In this document: positions 1 to 7,116 of the stretch, piece by piece
How positions within the stretch are numbered: position 1 is the first letter of the stretch
How the letters are laid out: every line of letters begins with the position of its first letter
NCBI GenBank assembly: GCA_003529705.1
Contig: DPVA01000144.1
Span: 1 to 8,064, forward strand
DNA length: 8,064 nt
From: Gammaproteobacteria bacterium
Lineage (GTDB): Bacteria > Pseudomonadota > Gammaproteobacteria > Arenicellales > UBA868
Direction of reading: 5' to 3'
The notes under the pieces: model-generated
Told to the model about the DNA's origin: nothing
What the model saw: the letters and a program-made list of their open reading frames with translations, nothing else
The model's database searches: none
Program-made: the position numbers and the translations under genes

Positions 1-1204
1 CCTTGCGACCGGCAATTCTCAATCGGAGTGCGTTCAGTTTGATGAAGCCGTCGGCGTCGCCCTGATCGTAGGCGCCATGATCATCCTCAAACGTTACCAC
101 GCTCTCGTCGAACAGTGAATCTGTCGATGATGACCGGCCCGTCACCATCACACTGCCCTTGTACAACTGCAGGCGGACAACGCCATTCACAGCCTGTTGC
201 GAATCATCGATCATCCGCTGGAGGATTTGTCGTTCTGGCGCGAACCAGTAGCCGTTATAAATAAGGGAGGCATAGCGGGGCATCAGTTCATCTTTGAGGT
301 GAGCAACTTCGCGGTCGAGCGTTATCGACTCAATAGCTCGATGCGCCTTCAGCAAGATAGTGCCTCCCGGCGTCTCGTAACAACCGCGGTTTTTCATACC
401 CACATAACGGTTCTCCACGAGGTCAATTCGACCGATACCGTGTTCTGAACCCAGACGATTAAGAGCCTCCAGCATCTGCGCAGGACCCAAGCGCTTGCCG
501 TCGAGGGCAACGGGATCACCGCTTGCGAAAGTCAGTTCAATGGATTCTGGCAGATCAGGCGCTTCCACGGGTGACGCGGTCCACCGCCACATCGACTCGT
601 CGGGCGCGACCCAAGGATCTTCCAGTTCTCCGCCCTCATAGGAGATATGCAGCATGTTCGCGTCCATCGAGTAGTCTGCTCCTCCGTCCTTGCGCGTCTC
701 CACCGGAATGCCATGATCTTGGGCATACCTCACCAGTCTTTCCCTTGAGTTGAGATCCCATTCGCGCCACGGGGCAATAATCTGGATATGCGGGTTGAGC
801 GCATAGGCGTTCAATTCAAACCGGACTTGATCGTTGCCCTTGCCAGTTGCCCCGTGCGCAACTGCGTCGGCACCCGTCTTCTCGGCAACGCGGACCAGAT
901 GTCGCGCAATCAGCGGGCGTGCGATCGAAGTCCCCAGAAGATACTCGCCCTCATATACGGTATTTGCGCGAAACATCGGAAAGACGTAATCACGGACAAA
1001 CTCTTCCCGGAGATCTTCTATAAAAATCTCTTTGACGCCCAGCGTCTCAGCCTTTTCACGAGCAGGTTCGACCTCCTCTCCCTGGCCAATATCCGCCGTA
1101 AAAGTGACCACCTCGCAACCATAGTGATCCTGAAGCCACTTCAGGATGATGGAGGTATCTAGGCCTCCAGAATAGGCAAGCACCGCCTTTTTGATTGTCT
1201 TCAC
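1..1204 (-). CDS. argG: Argininosuccinate synthase, cut by the left window edge (C-terminus missing)
   Basis: Joins citrulline and aspartate using ATP to make argininosuccinate, the seventh step of arginine biosynthesis, in the cytosol. I translated this frame by hand from the minus strand; it is open without a stop from the GTG at 1204 to the edge (401 codons). Visible motifs are the N-terminal PP-loop AYSGGLDTS (residues 10-18), [13 protein letters not shown] (88-100) and [14 protein letters not shown] (117-130), all hallmarks of the family. The last visible residues, [10 protein letters not shown], resemble the usual C-terminal end of about 400-residue ArgG proteins, so probably only a few codons are missing. 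The GTG start is chosen because it places [10 protein letters not shown] at the expected N-terminal distance; a weak CGGAA ribosome site lies 6 nt upstream. The gene diverges from argF, the preceding step of the pathway. Confidence 0.96.
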   Translation of the reverse strand, partial: MKTIKKAVLAYSGGLDTSIILKWLQDHYGCEVVTFTADIGQGEEVEPAREKAETLGVKEIFIEDLREEFVRDYVFPMFRANTVYEGEYLLGTSIARPLIARHLVRVAEKTGADAVAHGATGKGNDQVRFELNAYALNPHIQIIAPWREWDLNSRERLVRYAQDHGIPVETRKDGGADYSMDANMLHISYEGGELEDPWVAPDESMWRWTASPVEAPDLPESIELTFASGDPVALDGKRLGPAQMLEALNRLGSEHGIGRIDLVENRYVGMKNRGCYETPGGTILLKAHRAIESITLDREVAHLKDELMPRYASLIYNGYWFAPERQILQRMIDDSQQAVNGVVRLQLYKGSVMVTGRSSSTDSLFDESVVTFEDDHGAYDQGDADGFIKLNALRLRIAGRK

Positions 1205-1268
1205 GATATATTCCGGTAACTGGCGAGGAGTGCGTGACGGGTCCAAAAAAACCTGTCGAAGCGGCTAG

Positions 1269-1277
1269 ATTATATCA
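1269..1277 (-). promoter_or_regulatory. Probable argG promoter, extended -10 box
   Basis: On the minus strand the sequence reads TGATATAAT, a perfect TATAAT preceded by TGn, the extended -10 form of sigma-70 promoters. No good -35 hexamer lies 16-18 bp upstream, which is tolerated by extended -10 promoters. The expected transcription start is near 1262, giving argG a leader of about 58 nt. Confidence 0.6.
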
Positions 1278-1286
1278 GTGACTGAT
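1274..1286. promoter_or_regulatory. 13-bp palindrome overlapping the argG -10 box, candidate operator
   Basis: ATCAGTGACTGAT is a perfect 6-1-6 inverted repeat that overlaps the upstream edge of the extended -10 box of argG, inside the divergent argG/argF region. A dimeric regulator bound here would block argG. It does not resemble the E. coli ARG box (TGAAT-N4-ATTCA), so the protein is unknown. The repeat is short and could be coincidental. Confidence 0.35.
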
Positions 1287-1322
1287 CAGGGCTCGGTTGC
1301 CCACAGGGCCTGTCAGCGGTAA
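1278..1322 (+). other. Speculative 14-codon leader peptide upstream of argF
   Basis: A GTG at 1278 opens a short frame reading MTDQGSVAHRACQR, ending at TAA just 14 nt before the terminator-like hairpin. Two of its fourteen codons are arginine (AGG at 1305, CGG at 1317), as expected of an arginine-sensing leader peptide. Against it, there is no visible Shine-Dalgarno sequence, the start codon is GTG, and no good promoter lies upstream. Two arginines in fourteen codons is not far from chance. Confidence 0.15.
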
Positions 1323-1325
1323 ACT
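1297..1325 (+). promoter_or_regulatory. Weak candidate argF promoter
   Basis: TTGCCC (1297-1302) and TAAACT (1320-1325) are separated by 17 bp; each matches the sigma-70 consensus at 4 of 6 positions. Transcription would begin near 1332, just before the hairpin at 1334-1355, leaving that hairpin at the very 5' end of the argF mRNA. No better plus-strand promoter was found between argG and argF, but the score is poor. Confidence 0.25.
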
Positions 1326-1333
1326 TCAGGGAT

Positions 1334-1362
1334 AGGCGCCCTTTACCGGGCGTTTTGTTTTT
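1334..1362 (+). terminator. Terminator-like hairpin in front of argF, possible attenuator
   Basis: CGCCC (1337-1341) pairs with GGGCG (1348-1352) around a 6-nt loop, with three further A-U and G-U pairs possible at the base, and is followed by TTTTGTTTTT (1353-1362). This is the form of an intrinsic terminator on the plus strand; on the minus strand no T-run follows. It lies 31 nt before the argF start with no plus-strand gene upstream. Further GGGC/GCCC segments upstream (1289-1292, 1299-1302, 1306-1309) could form competing pairs. It is therefore either an argF attenuator or a relic terminator of a lost upstream gene. Confidence 0.6.
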
Positions 1363-1393
1363 GGTAAGCCTTCTGGCATAGGCGACCGATACA

Positions 1394-2296
1394 ATGGCAC
1401 GTCACTTCCTGACTCTCAAAGATCTTTCTTCATCCGAGCTTGTCGCGCTGATTCATCGCGCCATCGCTTTGAAAAGGGATCCGACCGCACCCGAAACCGC
1501 GGCTCTTTTGCGGTTGCGGACCATGGTCCTCATCTTCGAGAAGTCCTCGACCCGGACCCGTATTTCCTTCGAAGTCGCGTGCGCGCATCTGGGCGGCTCA
1601 TCGGTCTTCTTGTCGCCCAGCGACAGTCAGATGAGTAGGGGTGAATCCGTCAGCGATACCGCGCGCATTGTCTCGAGCATGGCGGATCTTATTGTGATGC
1701 GCACAGGTGAGCACAGCCGCGTCAGAACTATGGCAGAGCACTCCGCCGTACCGGTAATCAATGCCCTATCTCAGGATTTCCATCCCTGCCAATTGCTGGC
1801 GGATCTGCAGACATTTTTTGAACATCGGGGCGATATCCGTGGCGCCTGCGTCGCCTTCCTCGGAGATGGCAGCAGCAATGTGTGTCAGTCCTGGGTCGAG
1901 GCCGCGGCTATGATGGGCTTTGAACTGCGAGTGGGCGCGCCTGAGGGGTATCACCCCCATCCGGATCTGCTTGCGGCAGCCAATAAGCACTGCACGATCA
2001 TCACCCAGCCGCAGGAAGCAGTCATCGGCGCAGATCTCGTCATCACCGACACCTGGGCCGGAATGGGTCAGGAAGAGGAAAAAGTGCAAAGACTCGCTGC
2101 ACTATCTGACTTCCAGGTCAATGAGAGTCTGATGGCCATGGCTTCTCAAGAGGCCCTGTTCATGCACTGCCTTCCTGCTTACCGTGGCCAGGAAGTCAGT
2201 GCTGAGGTCCTAGAAGGCCCTCAGAGTGTGGTCTGGGATGAGGCGGAGAACCGCTTACACGCCCAAAAAGCACTGATCGAAATGCTGATGGGTTGA
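1394..2296 (+). CDS. argF: Ornithine carbamoyltransferase
   Basis: Transfers the carbamoyl group of carbamoyl phosphate to ornithine, giving citrulline, the substrate of the divergent neighbour argG. It is 300 residues, a normal catalytic chain length. The carbamoyl-phosphate site SSTRTR is at 51-56, HPCQ at 130-133 and HCLPAYRG at 258-265; the C-terminal VVWDEAENRLHAQKALIE is typical of anabolic OTCases. Two loops that usually contact ornithine are unusual: the DxWxSMG loop reads DTWAGMG (219-225, Ser to Gly), and the Asn-rich loop after GDG reads SSNVCQS (160-166). Overall similarity still favours OTCase over aspartate or N-acetylornithine transcarbamylases. The ATG has only a weak AGG ribosome site about 12 nt upstream. 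The gene ends 14 bp from the convergent rpoH stop, with no terminator between. Confidence 0.93.
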   Translation: MARHFLTLKDLSSSELVALIHRAIALKRDPTAPETAALLRLRTMVLIFEKSSTRTRISFEVACAHLGGSSVFLSPSDSQMSRGESVSDTARIVSSMADLIVMRTGEHSRVRTMAEHSAVPVINALSQDFHPCQLLADLQTFFEHRGDIRGACVAFLGDGSSNVCQSWVEAAAMMGFELRVGAPEGYHPHPDLLAAANKHCTIITQPQEAVIGADLVITDTWAGMGQEEEKVQRLAALSDFQVNESLMAMASQEALFMHCLPAYRGQEVSAEVLEGPQSVVWDEAENRLHAQKALIEMLMG

Positions 2297-2310
2297 GCGG
2301 ATTCTGGACT

Positions 2311-3168
2311 TCATGTCATTGCGGCAAGGCGCATCTGATCCATCGCGCGTTTTTCAATCTGTCGAATCCGTTCCGCCGAAACTCCATACCTTTCAGCCAA
2401 ATCTCCCAGCGTCTTCTTCTTGCCATCTTCCATCAGCCAGCGCGCCTGAATAATCTCCCGACTTCGATCGTCCAGGCTGGACAGGGCCCTGCCCAACTGG
2501 CCTTGCCGATGACGCTGTTCGTCCGCCTCAGAAACCAACCTTCCAGGATCAAGTGACGAGTCTCCGATGGCTTCAGCAGGAGCAATGGAACGGAGCGTGT
2601 CATCATCAGTCTCTGGCTCAAAGCCAACGTCGGTGCCGCTCATCCGGACTTCCATCTCCCGAACCGTTTCCGGCTTGACATCCAGCGAAGCCGCCATTGC
2701 TTGGACCTCGGTTTCTTTCATTACCCCCAGTCGCGCCCGATTTTTTCGGAGATTGAAAAAAAGTTTTCTCTGTGCCTTGGTGGTCGCCACCTTGACCATT
2801 TTCCAGTTGCGGACGACGTAATCGTAAATCTCAGCCTTGATCCAATGGACAGCAAAGGACACCAGACGTACATCTCTTTCATGATCAAAACGCTTGACCG
2901 CTTTCATCAGGCCAACGTTGCCCTCCTGGATGAGATCTGAGAGCGGTAGCCCATAACCGGTAAAACCCCGCGCGATGGACGCCACGTAACGCAGATGGGA
3001 GAACACTAGTTGCCGGGCCGCCTCAAGATCATCATCGGCATGATAACGCTGGGCGAGCGCCTTTTCTTCTTCAGCGCTCAGTAACGGGGCGGAATTAATC
3101 TGGTTAAGATATTGGGTCAGACCGCGGCTTGAACCGAGATCTGTTACAGCAGGAAGCGATTCACTCAT
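2311..3168 (-). CDS. rpoH: RNA polymerase sigma-32 factor (heat-shock sigma, RpoH)
   Basis: Directs RNA polymerase to heat-shock promoters for chaperones and proteases. With the start used here the protein is 285 residues, the usual size. The RpoH box QRKLFFNLR (133-141), which distinguishes sigma-32 from other group 2/3 sigmas, is intact. Region 2 spans about 52-122 (YGLPLSDLIQEGNVGLMKAV, then RLVSFAVHWIKAEIYDYVV) and the region 4 helix-turn-helix is at about 253-277 (LAERYGVSAERIRQIEKRA). The ATG at 3168 is preferred over the in-frame ATG at 3180 because GAGGG lies 5 nt before it. Upstream are a perfect CIRCE element and, further up, ftsY in the same direction. Gammaproteobacteria usually have ftsE and ftsX between ftsY and rpoH; here both are missing. 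Confidence 0.97.
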   Translation of the reverse strand: MSESLPAVTDLGSSRGLTQYLNQINSAPLLSAEEEKALAQRYHADDDLEAARQLVFSHLRYVASIARGFTGYGLPLSDLIQEGNVGLMKAVKRFDHERDVRLVSFAVHWIKAEIYDYVVRNWKMVKVATTKAQRKLFFNLRKNRARLGVMKETEVQAMAASLDVKPETVREMEVRMSGTDVGFEPETDDDTLRSIAPAEAIGDSSLDPGRLVSEADEQRHRQGQLGRALSSLDDRSREIIQARWLMEDGKKKTLGDLAERYGVSAERIRQIEKRAMDQMRLAAMT

Positions 3169-3173
3169 GGTAT

Positions 3174-3178
3174 CCCTC
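3174..3178 (-). promoter_or_regulatory. rpoH ribosome binding site that decides the start
   Basis: GAGGG on the minus strand ends 5 nt before the ATG at 3168. The upstream in-frame ATG at 3180 overlaps this site and has only a weak ACGGA of its own, so translation most likely starts at 3168. Confidence 0.7.
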
Positions 3179-3202
3179 ATAATTCCGTAATCTTTACCTA
3201 TT

Positions 3203-3229
3203 TTAGCACTCTATATAGTTGAGTGCTAA
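3203..3229. promoter_or_regulatory. CIRCE element (HrcA operator) upstream of rpoH
   Basis: TTAGCACTC, a 9-bp spacer, then GAGTGCTAA: a perfect 9-9-9 inverted repeat identical to the CIRCE consensus bound by the heat-shock repressor HrcA. It lies 34 bp upstream of the rpoH start. The spacer contains a TATATA that could be the rpoH -10 box (minus strand 3217 to 3212), so HrcA would occlude the promoter. CIRCE usually sits in front of groESL or hrcA-dnaK; here the only downstream gene is rpoH. The sequence match is beyond doubt, while its function depends on the genome encoding HrcA. Confidence 0.93.
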
Positions 3230-3300
3230 TAATTAAAGCTTTTTAAGATAATATATTTTTCGTTATTTTTCATGATCTTATTTCGTTTTAATGACATAAT

Positions 3301-3318
3301 ACTGAATATAAATTCACA
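3301..3318. promoter_or_regulatory. ARG-box-like palindrome (candidate ArgR site)
   Basis: The 18 bp matches the E. coli ArgR consensus WNTGAATWWWWATTCANW at every defined position; the core is TGAAT-ATAA-ATTCA. It lies 15 bp beyond the ftsY stop and about 72 bp upstream of the CIRCE element. ArgR boxes normally come in pairs about 3 bp apart, and I see no convincing second box on either side. The stretch is AT-rich, so a chance palindrome is possible. Confidence 0.4.
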
Positions 3319-3333
3319 TCCATCGCACAGCAC

Positions 3334-4320
3334 TCATTCCGAACTGGGACTGCCTACCAGGGCCCTTGCAAAATCTGCCGAACTAAAAGGCCGCAGGTCC
3401 TCAACACCCTCTCCTACTCCAATAAACGGAATGCCGACCGGTGACTGCTTAGCCAGGGCCACGACCACACCACCACGGGCAGTACCGTCCAACTTAGTGA
3501 CGCAGACCCCCGTCAGCCCAATCTCTTTTTCAAAGGCAGCGGCCTGTGACAGTGCGTTCTGCCCAGTCCCGCCGTCGACCACCAAAAGTGTCTCATGGGG
3601 CGCCCCGCAATCCGCCTTTGCCAGCACCCGACGAATCTTGCCGAGTTGTGCCATCAAGTCAGCATTCACGTGTTGACGGCCTGCCGAATCAATAATAAGT
3701 ACGTCGACTCCTCGGCTCTTGGCTGCAGCAAGCGCGTCATGCGCGACTGCCGCCGCGTCTGCCCCATGCGTCTGCGCGATCACCGGGATTCCGAGACGAT
3801 CGCCCCACGACTGTAGTTGTTCAATGGCAGCGGCACGGAATGTATCGCAGGCCCCCAGTAGCACCGTCTGACCGCCACTTTGGAACTTTGCAGCGAGCTT
3901 GGCCGTCGTGGTGGTCTTACCAACCCCATTGACACCCACCACCAGGATCACCAGCGGTTTAGGAGAACTACTCGCTGGCGCCAACTTGCATTCCGCTGTT
4001 CTCAGCATGAGTGCAAGTTGCTCGATAAGCACCTCTTTCAATGCCTCGGAGGAGTCAATTTGAGTGGTCCGGACTTTTTCTCGAAGTACCGAGACGACCT
4101 CAGCACTGGCCTCTACTCCGAGATCCGCCATTATTAGTTGATCTTCCAAGTCGTCGTAGACAACATCATCAAAGCGCACCCGATTACCGTTGAAGAGGCT
4201 GGCCAGTCCATCGGACAATGCTGTACGGGTCTTTTCCAGGCGAGCAAAAAGTCCGGAAGGCTGTGAATCGGAAAACATGGGTAACGAGTGATCAGAGAAA
4301 GAATTGGGAGATAAAACCAT
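3334..4320 (-). CDS. ftsY: Signal recognition particle receptor FtsY
   Basis: SRP-family GTPase that docks the SRP-ribosome complex at the inner membrane for co-translational insertion of membrane proteins. The 328-residue protein has an N domain (about 25-115) and a G domain: G1 GVNGVGKT (129-136), DTFRAAA (159-165), G3 DSAGR (211-215, usually DTAGR), G4 TKLD (275-278) with the following GTARGG, and the closing GVGEGVEDLRPF (301-312). The long acidic N-terminal A domain of E. coli FtsY is absent, as in many bacteria, so membrane targeting would rely on the start of the N domain. The ATG at 4320 has no clear ribosome site; an in-frame ATG at 4278 would give 314 residues and keeps every domain. 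It diverges from rsmD with 63 bp between. Confidence 0.96.
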   Translation of the reverse strand: MVLSPNSFSDHSLPMFSDSQPSGLFARLEKTRTALSDGLASLFNGNRVRFDDVVYDDLEDQLIMADLGVEASAEVVSVLREKVRTTQIDSSEALKEVLIEQLALMLRTAECKLAPASSSPKPLVILVVGVNGVGKTTTTAKLAAKFQSGGQTVLLGACDTFRAAAIEQLQSWGDRLGIPVIAQTHGADAAAVAHDALAAAKSRGVDVLIIDSAGRQHVNADLMAQLGKIRRVLAKADCGAPHETLLVVDGGTGQNALSQAAAFEKEIGLTGVCVTKLDGTARGGVVVALAKQSPVGIPFIGVGEGVEDLRPFSSADFARALVGSPSSE

Positions 4321-4383
4321 TTTTATTATTCAAGTTCTATCCTATCATTCCCTGTCAAAGAAACGTGTGGCGGGGTCATTCGA

Positions 4384-4992
4384 TTGAGCTCTTCTCAGAC
4401 CGTACAGCGCGGCCGGTTACGCATAATCGGTGGGGAGTGGAAAAAGCATCTGATCCGCTTCAACGGCGGAGCGGGCTTACGACCCACGCCGGACAGTGTG
4501 CGTGAGACCTTATTTAACTGGCTATCTCCTACTATCTTTAACTCAGAATGCTTAGATCTTTTCGCTGGAAGCGGCGCACTGGGATTCGAGGCGGCATCAC
4601 GAGGTGCCCGAACCGTCACGCTAGTGGAAATGCACAAAACCTGCTGTCTTCAACTCAAAGAAACCAAGACCCTCTTGGATGCACAACAAGTCATCACGCA
4701 TTGTGCGGAAGCGCTTGACTGGGTGACGTCATGTACCCGGCAGTTCGATATCGTTTTTGTGGACCCACCCTTCAGGACCGGACTGGTTGACCGCAGCCTT
4801 CGAAGACTGAACCACCATGGCTTACTCAAGCCGCAAGCCCGAATCTATGTCGAATGCGCGGTTGATGAGGTGCCAAGCATTCCAGAGGGTTGGACCCTAC
4901 TGCGCCAAAAGCAGGCAGGTCAAGTCTCCTACCGCCTCTATTTGAATAACCCCGACGCCAGCGACACCCGGGACCTGGGCGGATTCACCTGA
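4384..4992 (+). CDS. rsmD: 16S rRNA (guanine966-N2)-methyltransferase RsmD
   Basis: Methylates the exocyclic amine of G966 of 16S rRNA with S-adenosylmethionine during small-subunit assembly. It is 202 residues, the normal family length. Motifs in order are RPTPDSVRETLFNWL (33-47), the SAM-binding DLFAGSGALGFEAASRGA (58-75), and the catalytic DPPF (127-130) within FVDPPF. The start is a TTG: no ATG or GTG lies in frame before the conserved RIIGG, and GGCGGGG ends 8 nt upstream as ribosome site. The divergent pairing with ftsY is classic gammaproteobacterial order. Its TGA directly abuts the stop of the convergent HD gene within the palindrome TGATCA. Confidence 0.94.
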   Translation: MSSSQTVQRGRLRIIGGEWKKHLIRFNGGAGLRPTPDSVRETLFNWLSPTIFNSECLDLFAGSGALGFEAASRGARTVTLVEMHKTCCLQLKETKTLLDAQQVITHCAEALDWVTSCTRQFDIVFVDPPFRTGLVDRSLRRLNHHGLLKPQARIYVECAVDEVPSIPEGWTLLRQKQAGQVSYRLYLNNPDASDTRDLGGFT

Positions 4993-4995
4993 TCA
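4990..4995. other. Abutting convergent stop codons in palindrome TGATCA
   Basis: TGA (4990-4992) ends rsmD on the plus strand, and TCA (4993-4995), read as TGA on the minus strand, ends the HD-domain gene. There is no intergenic base and no terminator between the genes. Confidence 0.9.
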
Positions 4996-5583
4996 GCCCG
5001 ACTGAGTCCCGATACGCGCCGCCCGCTCCTCGTCAAAAGCACTTTCCTTGCTGAAAACCCTTTGCACAAACGGCTCAAAAAAGGATAAAGGCTCACTGTC
5101 ATAATCAGGATCGAAGCAATTCTGATCGTATTCCTCACAAAACCGAACAGCATCCTCGTACCATGGGTGATCCAGAAAACGGTCCCGGGCGTTGCGGTCA
5201 CCGCCCAGATGGTGGGCGTAGTAGTACATCTGGAAAAGGCCGTGGTGCTTGATGATCCAGTAGGTTTTCTCTGAAACATACGGTCGGAGAATCGACGCCG
5301 CCATCTCGCTGTGTGACCGTGGTGCAAGGAGGTCTCCAATATCATGAAGCAGTGCGGCGACGACCATTTCCTCGGATTCACCCGCACGGTGTGCTCGTGT
5401 TGCGGACTGTAGCGAATGTTCGAGTCGGCTTACTGGATACCCAGAGAACGATTCGCCCAGTGCACTCAGGCCGCTCAGGAGTCGAGCCGGTAGGCCATCC
5501 ACAAATTCACGTTCCTGTTCGTCGAGAAACTGATAATCCTCTTGAGTTCCGTCCGCCATTCGGGTGAAACTGACAATGTCCAT
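4993..5583 (-). CDS. HD-domain metal-dependent protein, COG4341/PhnZ-like group
   Basis: A 196-residue HD-superfamily protein; the substrate is unknown. Likely metal ligands are H56 (in RLEHSLQSA), H80-D81 (LLHDIGD), H91 and H113/H114 (IKHHG). The C-terminal half, with YDQNCFDPDYDS and EPLSFFEPFVQRVF, is typical of proteobacterial proteins annotated as predicted HD phosphohydrolase. The LEHSLQ and ALLHD blocks resemble the diiron oxygenase PhnZ and the MIOX-like fold. However, by my recollection of PhnZ, its active-site Tyr24 and Glu27 correspond here to Phe46 and Tyr49, so PhnZ chemistry should not be assumed. The ATG at 5583 is chosen over an upstream ATG at 5601 because a perfect GGAGG ends 6 nt before it. 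It diverges from coaD and converges on rsmD. Confidence 0.8.
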   Translation of the reverse strand: MDIVSFTRMADGTQEDYQFLDEQEREFVDGLPARLLSGLSALGESFSGYPVSRLEHSLQSATRAHRAGESEEMVVAALLHDIGDLLAPRSHSEMAASILRPYVSEKTYWIIKHHGLFQMYYYAHHLGGDRNARDRFLDHPWYEDAVRFCEEYDQNCFDPDYDSEPLSFFEPFVQRVFSKESAFDEERAARIGTQSG

Positions 5584-5589
5584 TGCTTG

Positions 5590-5594
5590 CCTCC
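5590..5594 (-). promoter_or_regulatory. Strong ribosome binding site fixing the HD-gene start
   Basis: GGAGG on the minus strand with a 6-nt spacer to the ATG at 5583. The alternative ATG at 5601 would place this site inside the coding region, so the shorter protein is favoured. Confidence 0.75.
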
Positions 5595-5621
5595 ACGTCA
5601 CGTTCTGCGTTCTGACAATTA

Positions 5622-5627
5622 ATTATG
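5622..5627 (-). promoter_or_regulatory. Weak -10 candidate for the HD-domain gene
   Basis: CATAAT on the minus strand matches TATAAT at 5 of 6 positions and would give a leader of about 30 nt. No recognisable -35 box lies 16-18 bp upstream, and no convincing plus-strand promoter for coaD was found in the same gap. Confidence 0.25.
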
Positions 5628-5694
5628 GATCACCCGCGCTGTGATTGGTAGTATCGAATTCGGAGAGCGGGCGGTCAGGAAGGCCAGCAAGCGT

Positions 5695-6177
5695 ATGAGT
5701 ACAAAAGCTATTTATCCAGGGACTTTTGACCCTATAACCCGCGGTCACATTGATCTTGCTGAGCGGGCCAGTCAACTCTTTACAGAGGTTGTTGTTGCCA
5801 TTGCCGCCAGTCCAACCAAACAGCCGCTTTTCTTGCTGGATGAGCGGCTTGAGATGGCAAAACTGTCGCTGAAGCATATCGACAATATCAGCGTAATCGG
5901 CTTCGACGGATTGTTGATAGACAGTGTCCGTGCAGAACATGCCCAGGTCGTCCTGCGGGGACTGCGGGCGGTATCGGACTTTGAGTACGAATTTCAACTG
6001 GCCGCTATGAATCGCCGTCTGGACTCTGTCATTGAGACCATGTTTTTGACGCCATCTGAACACTACACTTTTCTTTCGGCCTCCATGGTCAAGGAAATCG
6101 CCTCTCACGGCGGAGACGTCTCACAGTTTCTACACCCTGAAGTTAATGAAAGGCTCATCCAGCGCCTTCAAGGCTGA
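5695..6177 (+). CDS. coaD: Phosphopantetheine adenylyltransferase
   Basis: Transfers AMP from ATP to 4'-phosphopantetheine to make dephospho-CoA, the penultimate step of coenzyme A synthesis, in the cytosol. It is 160 residues, the standard length. The nucleotidyltransferase motif YPGTFDPITRGH is at 7-18 (TxGH with Arg where Asn is common), RGLRAVSDFEYE at 88-99 and the adenylate-binding LSASMVKEIA at 127-136. The ATG at 5695 is chosen because the conserved YPGTFDP must lie near the N-terminus; an in-frame GTG at 5641 would add 18 residues with no family counterpart. An AGGAAGG ribosome site ends 11 nt before the ATG. The gene is followed after 37 nt by the ferredoxin gene, a pairing also seen in Pseudomonas. 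Confidence 0.97.
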   Translation: MSTKAIYPGTFDPITRGHIDLAERASQLFTEVVVAIAASPTKQPLFLLDERLEMAKLSLKHIDNISVIGFDGLLIDSVRAEHAQVVLRGLRAVSDFEYEFQLAAMNRRLDSVIETMFLTPSEHYTFLSASMVKEIASHGGDVSQFLHPEVNERLIQRLQG

Positions 6178-6184
6178 AGTGTGA

Positions 6185-7108
<924 letters not shown>

Positions 7109-7116
<8 letters not shown>

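Noticed and set aside
788..1162. Plus-strand reading frame of 124 codons inside argG
   Set aside because: The minus-strand argG frame covers the same bases with full family motifs; this frame has no recognisable features and is a shadow.
3328..3334. AGCACTC near the ftsY stop, resembling a CIRCE half-site
   Set aside because: No matching second arm at the required 9-bp spacing; a 7-bp match alone is likely chance.
3880..4137. Plus-strand frame inside ftsY
   Set aside because: Composition is unlike a protein family and the opposite strand encodes the FtsY G domain.
4353..4358. Perfect minus-strand TTGACA upstream of ftsY
   Set aside because: No acceptable -10 box lies 15-19 bp downstream; the nearest AATAAT is 22 bp away.
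4938..5387. Minus-strand reading frame of 149 codons overlapping the HD gene and rsmD
   Set aside because: The HD-domain frame explains the same region with conserved metal ligands and a GGAGG ribosome site.
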